DNA of 64,000 bases from JAWXBA01 sp048499805. Lineage in GTDB: Bacteria; Gemmatimonadota; Gemmatimonadetes; Gemmatimonadales; GWC2-71-9. This document shows, in pieces, positions 23,256 through 31,496 of the stretch (within the stretch, counting starts at the first letter, position 1; the number at the start of each line of letters is the position of its first letter). The translations under genes were made by a program, and so were the position numbers. The notes below the pieces were generated by a model that saw only the letters and a program-made list of their open reading frames with translations, did no database searches and was not told where the DNA came from. The stretch lies in contig JASNZF010000005.1 in assembly GCA_048499805.1 (NCBI GenBank), positions 62,001 through 126,000 on the forward strand. Reading direction: 5' to 3'.

Positions 23256-25665
23256 GTCGCGCGTCTCCCAGGGGCTCCTCCGACACCTGCGCCACGCCGG
23301 CGCCCGCATCGAATGCGACCCGGACGACCCGGTCGAAGCCATCGCGCACGGCATCGATGTGGGTGATGAGGATCACCTGCGGGAAGCGGTCGGCCAGCTG
23401 GCGCAGGAGGTCAAGGACCGCGCCCCGCCGCTCCTCGTCCAGCGACCCGAAGATCTCGTCCAGGACCAGCAGCGAGAGCGGCTGCCCGGCGCGCTCGGCG
23501 ATCATCTGGCTGATCGCCAGACGGAGGGCCAGGTTGATGATGTCATCCTCGCCACCGGAGATGACCGGCTTGGGATCGCCGTCCTCCACGATGGTGGCCA
23601 CGTAGTCCTCGTCCAGCTCCAGGTCGGTGTAGCGGCCCCGGGTCAGGTCCCGGAGGAACCCACTGGCCAGTTCGGAGAGGTCCGGGCGCAGCTGGGCGTT
23701 GAGATCGGTGCGCAGGTCGGCAAACGCCGCGTCCAACTCCTGGTTGATCCGCAGTTCCAGGCGGAGCGCGGCGATCGCCGCGACCCGCCGGCTGCGCTCG
23801 GCCCGTCGGGCGCTCAGGGCCTCCTGGCTTCCCCGGACGGCGGCCTCCTGGGCCTCGATCCGGGCCACCTGGACCTCGAGTTCCTGCATCGACCGACTGG
23901 CCGCCGCAAACTGCGCCCCGGTCTCGGCAAAGAGCTCGTCGGACCATCCGAGCCCGGCCAGCTCCTCCCGGAGGCGGGTCGCCACCGCCTCGGCGCCGGA
24001 GAGCCGCTGCTCCGCCTCCGCCATCTGGGTGCCAAGCCGCTCCGCCCGTTCCGCCATGGCGGCGTGACGGCTGACCTCGGCGGCGGCCGGCTCGAGGGTC
24101 GCGATCTGGCGTCGCACCTCGGCGTGACGCGCCTCGTCGTAGGCCACCTGGTCCCCGCCGCTGGCCTCCCGGAGTCCCGCCAGCCGCGTGACCAGCTCGC
24201 CACGCCGGCGCTCGGCTGCCTCCCGCTCCCGGGCCTGGGTCTCCAGTTCCACGACCCGACTCGCGCAGCGGGCCAGCGCGGCCTCCAGGGTCGCACGCTC
24301 TGCCTCTGCCGCCACCAGGTCGGCGGGCTCCGCCTTGAGCTGGGTCAGCCGCTGCCGGAAGTACCGGCCGTTGGTCTCCACCTCCGCAATCTGCCGATCC
24401 AGCACCCCCAGGACGTGGTCGTACTCGTCGCCCAGCACGCGGGAGCAGGTCGGGCACGCGCCGTCGGGCCCCAGGGCAACCAACTGTTCCCGTTGCCGCT
24501 TCAGTTCGGTGAACTGATCCACCAGGTGCTGTCGACGCGTCGTGGCATCCTGGGCATCGCGCACCCAGGCGGTGCGCAGCTCGCGCGCGGTCCGGACCCG
24601 CTCCTCGAGGGCGGCCCGGGCAGCGTCGCGCTCGGCGCGGGCCTCAGCTGCCGCCGCGCCCCCGGGAAGGGCAAGGAGGCGCGCCTCAATGGCGGCCAGC
24701 TCCCGGCCCAGCTCGGCCGCCTGCCCCTGGGCCTCGCGTCGCCGGGCCAGCACGCGGGCAGCCTCGTCCAGGCGATCGCGTTCCTCCCGCAGCCCCACCA
24801 GGGGTGCCACTGCGTCGCGGAGCTCGGCGAGCCGCGCCTGGGCCGCGATCGCCTCGGCCAGGTCGTGGTCGAGCTTCTCGATCGCCTGCCCCGCCTGGAC
24901 CACATCCTTCTCGGCGATCCGCAGGTCACTGGCCACCGATCGCACGCGTTCCTGCAGTTGCTGCAGCGACTCCCAGCGCGGCCGCACGGCCGCCAGGACC
25001 AGGGCCGCGCGTTCGTGCTCCTCACGGGTCCGGGCCGCCTCCTCGCCCACCGTCGCCATCCTCGCCGTCACCGCCGCCTCCTCGGCGGCAAGGGCGGTCT
25101 CGTCCGCCAGCCCGTCCTCGAGCCCGCCCAGGCGGGACCGCAGCCGGCTGCGGCCGTCACGCAGCCGGTCCTGGGCGACGCGCAGGCGCTCATAGCCGAG
25201 CACGCGACTGAGGAACTGGCCCCGCTCCGAGGGACTGAGGCTCGCCATGATGGCGAGTTCCTTCTGGCCGGTGAAGTAGGTGCTGAAGAACTCCTCACGG
25301 GTCATGCCGAGGAGGCGCGTGAGTCGCTCGGTTACCCCGGCGAGGCTGGTCGCCATCGGGGCGTCCGCCCCATCCTGGAAGACCGCCGCATCGGCCAGGG
25401 TGCGCAGCACCCGATACCGGTGTGCCCCGAGCGAGAACTCGAGCTCCACCTCGACCCGCGACCGCGGTGGGGCGCCGCGGCGGCGGATCGAGTCACGGTT
25501 GCCGCGGGCCGCCGGGGTCCCGTACAGGACCCAGGCGATCGCCTCGAGGAGGGTCGTCTTCCCCGCCCCGTTGGGCCCGATGATGCCGGTGAGCCCGGGC
25601 CCGAGGATCAGGTCGGTGGCCGCGTGCTGGCGAAAGTTCCGGAGGCGGAGCCGGTGGAGTTCCAT
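23242..25665 (-). CDS. sbcC: SbcC/Rad50-type exonuclease ATPase subunit
   Basis: 807 residues. N-terminal Walker A GPNGAGKTT after RLRNFRQH, and a Q-loop region FTGQKELAIMASLSPSERGQFLSRVLGY. Long coiled coils flank a zinc hook CPTC at C404-C407. The C-terminal half has the signature SGGEDDIINLALRLAIS, Walker B LLVLDEIFGSLDEERR and the H-loop ITHID. It partners Mre11/SbcD to open and trim DNA ends and hairpins. Shorter than E. coli SbcC (about 1048 residues) and closer to archaeal Rad50 in size. The ATG overlaps the sbcD stop (TGATG). Confidence 0.93.
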   Translation of the reverse strand: MELHRLRLRNFRQHAATDLILGPGLTGIIGPNGAGKTTLLEAIAWVLYGTPAARGNRDSIRRRGAPPRSRVEVELEFSLGAHRYRVLRTLADAAVFQDGADAPMATSLAGVTERLTRLLGMTREEFFSTYFTGQKELAIMASLSPSERGQFLSRVLGYERLRVAQDRLRDGRSRLRSRLGGLEDGLADETALAAEEAAVTARMATVGEEAARTREEHERAALVLAAVRPRWESLQQLQERVRSVASDLRIAEKDVVQAGQAIEKLDHDLAEAIAAQARLAELRDAVAPLVGLREERDRLDEAARVLARRREAQGQAAELGRELAAIEARLLALPGGAAAAEARAERDAARAALEERVRTARELRTAWVRDAQDATTRRQHLVDQFTELKRQREQLVALGPDGACPTCSRVLGDEYDHVLGVLDRQIAEVETNGRYFRQRLTQLKAEPADLVAAEAERATLEAALARCASRVVELETQAREREAAERRRGELVTRLAGLREASGGDQVAYDEARHAEVRRQIATLEPAAAEVSRHAAMAERAERLGTQMAEAEQRLSGAEAVATRLREELAGLGWSDELFAETGAQFAAASRSMQELEVQVARIEAQEAAVRGSQEALSARRAERSRRVAAIAALRLELRINQELDAAFADLRTDLNAQLRPDLSELASGFLRDLTRGRYTDLELDEDYVATIVEDGDPKPVISGGEDDIINLALRLAISQMIAERAGQPLSLLVLDEIFGSLDEERRGAVLDLLRQLADRFPQVILITHIDAVRDGFDRVVRVAFDAGAGVAQVSEEPLGDARHAAA

Positions 25666-26828
25666 CAGCCATCCTCCTCGCCGAGCAGCGCGAGGCCCTC
25701 GTGGACAAAGCGTTCCCGGTCCAGGTCGGACGGCAGCGGGCGCCGGCCCAAAAACTCGCCCACCAGTTCGGGCAGGGTCTGGCGCCGGCCAGGGGCGCCG
25801 ACGCCGGTGATGCGCTGCGGCTCGGGTCGGCGAAACTCCAGCTGGAGGTGCAGCGCCTCCGCCCGGGCGGCACGCTGGGCGGCGTGGTCGAGCTCGCGCA
25901 CCGCCGGCCGCCCGATGTTCCGGACGACGAGGCGCACCACTTGGTTGGCCAGTCCCCCGGGGACCGTTGCCAGCCGCTCGGCAATCGCCGCGTCGACCTC
26001 GGCAGGCGCCAGTGTCGCGGCGTCGATGGCGGGCAGGTCGTGGATGCCCCGGATCATCGGGATGGCCTGTCGGTGGACGGTGCCAGCGCCGAGGTCGGCC
26101 AGGAGCCACCCCTTGCCGGAGGTTCCCTGGGCGGCCTCGTCGCGGATCTCGCCCCAGATGTTCGAACTGACGTACTCCAGGGATCCTGCGTACCAGGCCC
26201 GCGGGGCCACCTCGCGCTGCACGTGGTAGTGCCCGAGCGCCACGTAGCTCCACTCGCTGGCATGGAGGTCGGGAGTCGCGAGCACCGCGCCACCGTACTC
26301 CACCGAGGAGCGATCCACCGGAAAGATCCCCTCGACCTCGCCGTGGAGCATCAAGACCTGGTGGGGCAGCTCGCCATCGGGTACGAGGGCCGGGCGATCC
26401 TCCACCGCCAGGGCCTGGTGGGGAACGGCCAGCACCGACAAGCCCAGGGCGGGATAGGCGAGTCGCCGGGCACGATCGGTGGCCACGTCCACGCCCAGCT
26501 CCTCGAAGAGCCGCAGGATCGAACCGGTTTCGGCGGATCGCGGGGTGTCGTGGTTGCCGGCGATCAGGACGATCGGAGCGTCGGGCAGGGCCTCGCGCAG
26601 CCGCTGGAACTGACGGAACGCAAAGACGATCGCGGCGTTGGTGGGCCGGACCGCATGAAAGAGGTCCCCCGCCACCAGCACCGCGTCGGGCCGGGCGGCA
26701 ATGACGCCGTCCACCGCGAGCCGGAACGCCTGGGCAACATCGGCCTCCCGCTGGTTGATCCCGGCGGGCGTCTGGCGATGGAACTGGCGGAAGCCGAGAT
26801 GGGGATCGGCAAGATGGGCAAGGCGCAC
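25665..26828 (-). CDS. sbcD: SbcD/Mre11-type nuclease subunit
   Basis: 387 residues from a GTG at 26828, the only in-frame start that gives the typical Mre11 opening RLAHLADPHLG. Phosphodiesterase motifs: DPHLG, VAGDLFH, IAGNHDTPRS, MLHGEVEG and ALGHYHVQRE, which hold two manganese ions. The C-terminal third is the capping/Rad50-binding region. Note D-P-H in motif I, where D-x-H is the rule. It overlaps sbcC and follows the HerA-type ATPase gene by 52 bp, forming an end-resection unit. Confidence 0.92.
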   Translation of the reverse strand: MRLAHLADPHLGFRQFHRQTPAGINQREADVAQAFRLAVDGVIAARPDAVLVAGDLFHAVRPTNAAIVFAFRQFQRLREALPDAPIVLIAGNHDTPRSAETGSILRLFEELGVDVATDRARRLAYPALGLSVLAVPHQALAVEDRPALVPDGELPHQVLMLHGEVEGIFPVDRSSVEYGGAVLATPDLHASEWSYVALGHYHVQREVAPRAWYAGSLEYVSSNIWGEIRDEAAQGTSGKGWLLADLGAGTVHRQAIPMIRGIHDLPAIDAATLAPAEVDAAIAERLATVPGGLANQVVRLVVRNIGRPAVRELDHAAQRAARAEALHLQLEFRRPEPQRITGVGAPGRRQTLPELVGEFLGRRPLPSDLDRERFVHEGLALLGEEDG

Positions 26829-26880
26829 GGCAGGATATTCACGCCCCGCGTGGCCATGGGCAAGGCCTGTGGCCCCGGGA

Positions 26881-28809
26881 TCAGGCGTAGGGATCGGGCA
26901 GATCCGGCACCCCGGGCACGCCCCGCCGCGGCCGAGGCATCTCGGCCGGGACGGTGCGTCCCAGGCAGGCGGTGAAGTACGCCAGGGGATCGTCCGGGCG
27001 CTCGCGCACCGTGCGATGGAGCGCCTGCCGCACCTCCTCCTCCCGCCGGCCGAATATCCGTTCTGCCACCGCATCGGCGGCGATCCCCGGCGCCATCGCC
27101 CGAAGGCGGCGCGCCACGGCGGCGGGGAACGGGAGGTCGGGAGCCGGCGGGAACTGCTCCACCCCTTCCCGCCCGGTCAGGACCGCGGGCCGCGGGAAGC
27201 GCACGAACACCGGCTGGGTGAAGTGGGGATGACGTGCCATGAGTTCCCCCTTCGGCAGCCCGCTCAGGCGGGCCTTGATGGCCGGGGAGAGGGTGGCGTA
27301 CCCGGGGGTGGCCAACTCGTCGCCGTCCATGCGGCCGTAGACCGCCGTGCCGGCATTGCCCACCACCCGCCGGTGCACCTGCGAGCGGAACTGCTGGGCG
27401 CTGAAGAGGGACAGGCCCAGATATCGCCCCCGCTCGGAGATGTCGAGCAACATGCTCCGCACGTAGGTGTCGGGCCCGTCGGCCGGGGCGAACTTGTTCA
27501 GTTCATCGACGAAGACCACCAGCTGGTCCACGCCGAGGTCCCGCCGCTCCAGGTGCTCGCGCAATTGGCTCACAACCCGGGCAAAGACCAGGTCCTGGGC
27601 GAGGGGGTCGAGTCCGGCCACGTCCACGACGTACATCGTCCGGTCGGCGAACTCCCCCCACGGCAGGTCGTTCACCACACCATCCTCAGTCACCAGTCCC
27701 TTGGACCGGGTGCTGATGTTGCCGAGCCGGTTCCGGATCTTCCGGATGGTGGCGACGTGATGGGTCCTCCAGATCTCCCCACCCCGGGACTGGGCTTCCA
27801 GGTGGTCGAAGATCGCCCGGAAGAAGACCTCGAGATCGGCGAAGGTCTGGACCTGGAACGGCTCCGGCCGCAGGGAAGGGTCCCGGTACTCGCGCCCCAC
27901 CACCCGCTCGGCCAGGAAGTCCACAAAGGCATCGGCCTTGGCGTCGATGTCGTCGCGGTTGAGGAGCACCTCGGTGTAGTCGAGCACCTCGCGCAGGCCC
28001 CACACCAGCGGCTCGGTGGTCGCGGTCAGCGCCTCGTGGGTCCGCAGGGTGTTGAGGTTCACCCCGTCGGGCTTGAACGGGGCATAGAGGCGGAACCGGT
28101 GGAACGGCTCGGGGGCCAGCCCCAGGCGGGCATGGAGATCGAGGTCGTCGGGGCCGAGCTGGGCCGGCTGATCGAGGAAGCAGAGGTCCGGCCCCTTCAC
28201 ATTGAAGCAGAGCGCGGCCACCCGTCCCTTGTGCGGAGCGAGGCGCTGGAACACCGAGCCGATGAGGAAGGAAACGGCGCTCGTCTTGGTGGCCAGGCCG
28301 GAGACGCCGGAGATGTTGAGGTGGGCCGCCTCGGGTCCCAGGAGGAAGTCGGCATCGAGGTACACCGGCGCCTCGCTCCCGCCAGCGGCGTAGAGGCCGA
28401 AGGGAAGGCCGCTGGCGCGTGGATGGTCCAGGTAGCCGTCCATCCGGAGCGCCGTAAGCACGTCCTGGTCGGTGGCGGCGAAGACCTGGCCCAGGGCCAC
28501 CGGCCGGACCGGCTCCTCCGGCAGGTGCCGAAGCACCGCCGCGGTGAAGAGGCGGATCTGCGTCTCGGGGGTCCTGGTGGGATCGCCCGCCCGGGCGACC
28601 GCGTCCAGCGGCCGCGCCAGATCCGAGTAGGCAACCCCCTCGGTCACCACCCCCCAGGCCTGGCGGCCCTCCCCCTCCACCCGGACGATCGTGCCAATCC
28701 CGACCGGCGCGTCGGCCGGGGCCCAGAAGTGAAACTGATGGCTGCTGCTCGGCTTGAGTTCCGTGGCGACGACCTGGCCCACCGGCGCACCGGCGAGGGG
28801 GTCAGCCAC
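26881..28809 (-). CDS. HerA/DUF87-type DNA-translocase ATPase
   Basis: 642 residues. An N-terminal HAS-barrel-like domain (VGQVVATELKPSSSHQFHFWAP... IGTIVRVEGEGRQAWGVVTEG) precedes an ATPase core. The P-loop reads NISGVSGLATKTS (G168, K175, T176), lacking the usual Gly before Lys. Walker B is VDQLVVFVDELNKFAP; later come ISERGRYLGLSLFSAQQFRSQVHRRVVGNAGTAVYGRM. HerA rings pump DNA during end resection with Mre11-Rad50. Here the gene heads the herA-sbcD-sbcC-GNAT operon. No NurA nuclease gene is adjacent. Confidence 0.85.
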   Translation of the reverse strand: MADPLAGAPVGQVVATELKPSSSHQFHFWAPADAPVGIGTIVRVEGEGRQAWGVVTEGVAYSDLARPLDAVARAGDPTRTPETQIRLFTAAVLRHLPEEPVRPVALGQVFAATDQDVLTALRMDGYLDHPRASGLPFGLYAAGGSEAPVYLDADFLLGPEAAHLNISGVSGLATKTSAVSFLIGSVFQRLAPHKGRVAALCFNVKGPDLCFLDQPAQLGPDDLDLHARLGLAPEPFHRFRLYAPFKPDGVNLNTLRTHEALTATTEPLVWGLREVLDYTEVLLNRDDIDAKADAFVDFLAERVVGREYRDPSLRPEPFQVQTFADLEVFFRAIFDHLEAQSRGGEIWRTHHVATIRKIRNRLGNISTRSKGLVTEDGVVNDLPWGEFADRTMYVVDVAGLDPLAQDLVFARVVSQLREHLERRDLGVDQLVVFVDELNKFAPADGPDTYVRSMLLDISERGRYLGLSLFSAQQFRSQVHRRVVGNAGTAVYGRMDGDELATPGYATLSPAIKARLSGLPKGELMARHPHFTQPVFVRFPRPAVLTGREGVEQFPPAPDLPFPAAVARRLRAMAPGIAADAVAERIFGRREEEVRQALHRTVRERPDDPLAYFTACLGRTVPAEMPRPRRGVPGVPDLPDPYA

Positions 28810-28877
28810 CGGCGGACTGCCGCTGGGCTGGTGTCGCGCCGGGCTTCATCACCGAAATCCCGGTGTTACGTTGTGAC

Positions 28878-29645
28878 ATGCGCATGTCGATCCTGCTCCT
28901 TGCTCTGGTTCCCGCCACGGCGGCCCGGGCCCAGGTGACCGAGCCGGCGCCACGCCCCCCGGTGGTCTGGACCGCGGGCGGCGAATTGGCCGTCACCGAG
29001 CTGTCGGGCAACAAGTCGCTCACCCTGATCACGTCGGGCCTCAACCTGAAGCGGGTCTCCTCCGATGGTGCCGTCCTCGAGGGACTGGCCGGGATGCGCT
29101 ACGGCCGGAGCGACGGCACGGTGGCGAGCGAGAGCTACCGGGCGGAACTGGCGGCCAAGCTCCGGCCCCAGGGCCGGGTATCCCCGTCGTTCCGGCTCGC
29201 GGCGAACCGCGACCTGATCAAGGGACTCAACCTCCGGCTGGCTGCCTCGGCGGGGGTGGACATCGGCCTCTTCCCCGACTCGCCGAGTGAGCTCCAGGTG
29301 GGTATCTCCCTGCTGCAAGACCGGGAGTATCGTCGGTTGCCGCCGGGCAGCACCCTCGAGCCGAACCACTCCTTCACCCGGTTCGACATCCGGGTGCGCG
29401 GCAAGTATCCGGTGCGGGAGGCCGTCACGCTGGAGCACCTCACCATCGTGCAGCCCGTCGCCGGGGACTTCAACGATTACCTCCTGAGCACCAAGGCCGC
29501 GCTGCAGGTCTTCCTGACCCGCCAGCTGGCCCTGCAGACGAGCTACCTCATCGAGCACGACGCCACCCCCCTGCCGACGGTCCAGTTCAAGGACGACCGC
29601 ACCCTCACCGTCGGCATCCTGCTCCGGCTGAGTTCGCGGCGCTAG
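28878..29645 (+). CDS. DUF481 (YdiY-like) outer-membrane protein
   Basis: 255 residues. Signal peptide (MRMSILLLALVPATAARAQ), then a beta-rich protein of the YdiY/DUF481 type: WTAGGELAVTELSGNKSLTLITSGLNLKRVS, RYGRSDGTVASESYRAELAAKLRP, and repeated alternating strands ending LTVGILLRLSS. Probably a small salt-tolerance-type outer-membrane barrel. Starts are possible at 28878 or 28884. The gene is divergent from herA. Its TAG shares the tetranucleotide CTAG with the opposing gene. Confidence 0.75.
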   Translation: MRMSILLLALVPATAARAQVTEPAPRPPVVWTAGGELAVTELSGNKSLTLITSGLNLKRVSSDGAVLEGLAGMRYGRSDGTVASESYRAELAAKLRPQGRVSPSFRLAANRDLIKGLNLRLAASAGVDIGLFPDSPSELQVGISLLQDREYRRLPPGSTLEPNHSFTRFDIRVRGKYPVREAVTLEHLTIVQPVAGDFNDYLLSTKAALQVFLTRQLALQTSYLIEHDATPLPTVQFKDDRTLTVGILLRLSSRR

Positions 29646-30136
29646 GCGGGCTCCTCGCCGCTGGTCAGTGGCGGGACACCGGTGAGCCAGAACCCCGCCA
29701 GCCCACCGGCAGGGTCCACCTCCACCGCCAGTCGCTCGGCCACCTGGATCACCGCGGCCGGCCGGGGCGCCCCCACCCGCACATGGATCACCGACTCGTC
29801 CGGGCTGGCCCGGACCGCGAGGGCCACATCCAACTCCAGGAGAGGGGCGACGCCCTCGAGGCGCACCTCGATCCGGCCGGGGCGGGTCGCCGCCGGCGGC
29901 AGCAGGCCCGCAACAGTGGTCACCTCGGGCCAGACCACGACATCGAGTCCCGCGAGCGCCCCCCCGGCCAGGTCGAGCACCACCACCGACCCGTCGTGCC
30001 CACTGAGTTCCAGGCTGGCCGAGGGTCCCTGCGGGGCGGGCGTGACCGCGCCGGCGAGGATGTCCGTCTCCGGCTCCCAGGTCCAGGTGACCTGCAACGG
30101 GGAACCGGAGGCGTGGACCTCGACGACGGTTCCCAT
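29642..30136 (-). CDS. hypothetical protein with DUF2283-like tail
   Basis: 164 residues from the ATG at 30136, whose A is the last base of the aminotransferase stop (TGATG). Beta-rich; the segment RLAVEVDPAGGLAGFWLTGVP near the C-terminus looks like the DUF2283 signature (hydrophobic-V-D-x-x-G-x-hydrophobic-x-G-hydrophobic). No signal peptide or membrane helix. Coupled to the aminotransferase but of unknown role. Confidence 0.65.
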   Translation of the reverse strand: MGTVVEVHASGSPLQVTWTWEPETDILAGAVTPAPQGPSASLELSGHDGSVVVLDLAGGALAGLDVVVWPEVTTVAGLLPPAATRPGRIEVRLEGVAPLLELDVALAVRASPDESVIHVRVGAPRPAAVIQVAERLAVEVDPAGGLAGFWLTGVPPLTSGEEPA

Positions 30137-31329
30137 CACTGCTGGCGGATGTACCGCACGAGCCGGTCCATGGCGCGGTCAAGCTCCTTGTCGGAGACGG
30201 AGTAGCTCAGGCGGACCCAGCGATCGTCCCCGAAGGCCGCACCCGGCACCAGCGCCACCCCCTCGCGATTGATCAGCCCCTCGCAGAACGCCATCCCGCT
30301 GGTCGGAGCCCCCGAGTCGAGGCCGTCGACCCGGAAGAAGAGGTAGAACGCCCCGTGCGGCTCGACGAACTCGACCCCGGGCACCTCGGCGCGGAACCGC
30401 CCGACCAGGCGATCGCGGCGTCGGTGGAACGCCTCGACCATCCGGACCACATCCTGCTCCACTCGCTCGTCGCTGTACGCGGTGGCCGCCGCCCACTGCG
30501 CCGGATGGTTCGGTCCGGTGGTGGTGTGGGACTGCAGGGCGGCCATCGCCGCCGTCAGCGCAGGGGGGGCATAGCTGGCCCCGATCCGCCATCCCGTCAT
30601 CGCATAGGCCTTGCTGGCGCCACAGATCACCACGACCCGCTCCAGCAGTTCCTCGGGGAGGTCCAGGAATGAGGGTGCCGCGCCGTTGCCGTAGCTGATC
30701 CGCCGGTAGATCTCATCGGCGATCACCCAGACCTCATGCTTGGCGGCCCATTCGGCCAGGGCCCGCAATTCGGGCAGGGTGTACACCGCGCCGGTCGGGT
30801 TGCACGGGGAACAGAGGATCAGGCCGCGGACCAGCTTGTCGGTGTGGGGCGCCAGGTCGCGGGGACCGACCTTCAGCCCCCATTCCGGGTCACCCGGGAT
30901 GGCCACCGGTTCGGCCCGTGCCAGGCGCACGATCTGGGGGTAGGACACCCAGGCCGGGCTGGGGATCAGGACCTTGTCGCGTGGGCCAAACAGGCTGAAG
31001 CAGGCATTGAAGAGCGACTGCTTGGAGCCATTGCTGATGACGATGCGCTCCGGGTCGATCGCCCGGTTGCCGCTGAGCCGCGACAGGTTCGCCGCGATCG
31101 CCTGCCGCAGTTCGGGAATCCCCGCGTTGGGGGGATACCGAGTCTTGCCCTTGCGGATCGCCTGGATCCCGGCCTCGGCCACCGCCGCCGGGGTGTCAAA
31201 GTCCGGCTCGCCCACGCCCAGGTCCAGCACGTCCTCGCCGGCGAGCTTGCGGCGGCGCGCCTCGGCGCTGATGGCGATCGTCTCGGACGCCTTCAGGTAT
31301 TGGAGGTTCGGGGAGAACGGGGCACTCAT
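30136..31329 (-). CDS. class I pyridoxal-phosphate aminotransferase (aspartate-type)
   Basis: 397 residues, normal for aspartate aminotransferase subfamily Ib. PLP-binding lysine K240 in CGASKAYAMTGWRIG; cofactor residues in SNGSKQSLFNAC, SPCNPTGAVY and DEIYRRISYG; the carboxylate-binding Arg lies near DDRWVRLSYSVS. It transfers amino groups between aspartate (or a related amino acid) and 2-oxoglutarate. Start ATG at 31329 precedes APFSPNLQYLKASETIAIS, typical of the family. Substrate range uncertain. Confidence 0.92.
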   Translation of the reverse strand: MSAPFSPNLQYLKASETIAISAEARRRKLAGEDVLDLGVGEPDFDTPAAVAEAGIQAIRKGKTRYPPNAGIPELRQAIAANLSRLSGNRAIDPERIVISNGSKQSLFNACFSLFGPRDKVLIPSPAWVSYPQIVRLARAEPVAIPGDPEWGLKVGPRDLAPHTDKLVRGLILCSPCNPTGAVYTLPELRALAEWAAKHEVWVIADEIYRRISYGNGAAPSFLDLPEELLERVVVICGASKAYAMTGWRIGASYAPPALTAAMAALQSHTTTGPNHPAQWAAATAYSDERVEQDVVRMVEAFHRRRDRLVGRFRAEVPGVEFVEPHGAFYLFFRVDGLDSGAPTSGMAFCEGLINREGVALVPGAAFGDDRWVRLSYSVSDKELDRAMDRLVRYIRQQ

Positions 31330-31496
31330 GGGAGGTCGTTCCGGCTCGAGATGGAGGAGGAAGGCGGGGCGGAAAGCTCCCCGCACGCGTAGGTCTTGTC
31401 AATCCTCTCACCCCCGCGGGGTTGGCCGCCCGACCGCGTTCCGTTAGCTTCCCCGCCCCGCTGCCACAGTGGCACGGCTTGAGAATCGAGGCACCC

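Noticed and set aside
23140..26229. A 1,029-codon plus-strand frame over sbcC and sbcD
   Set aside because: Antisense shadow; the minus-strand proteins carry Walker, zinc-hook and nuclease motifs.
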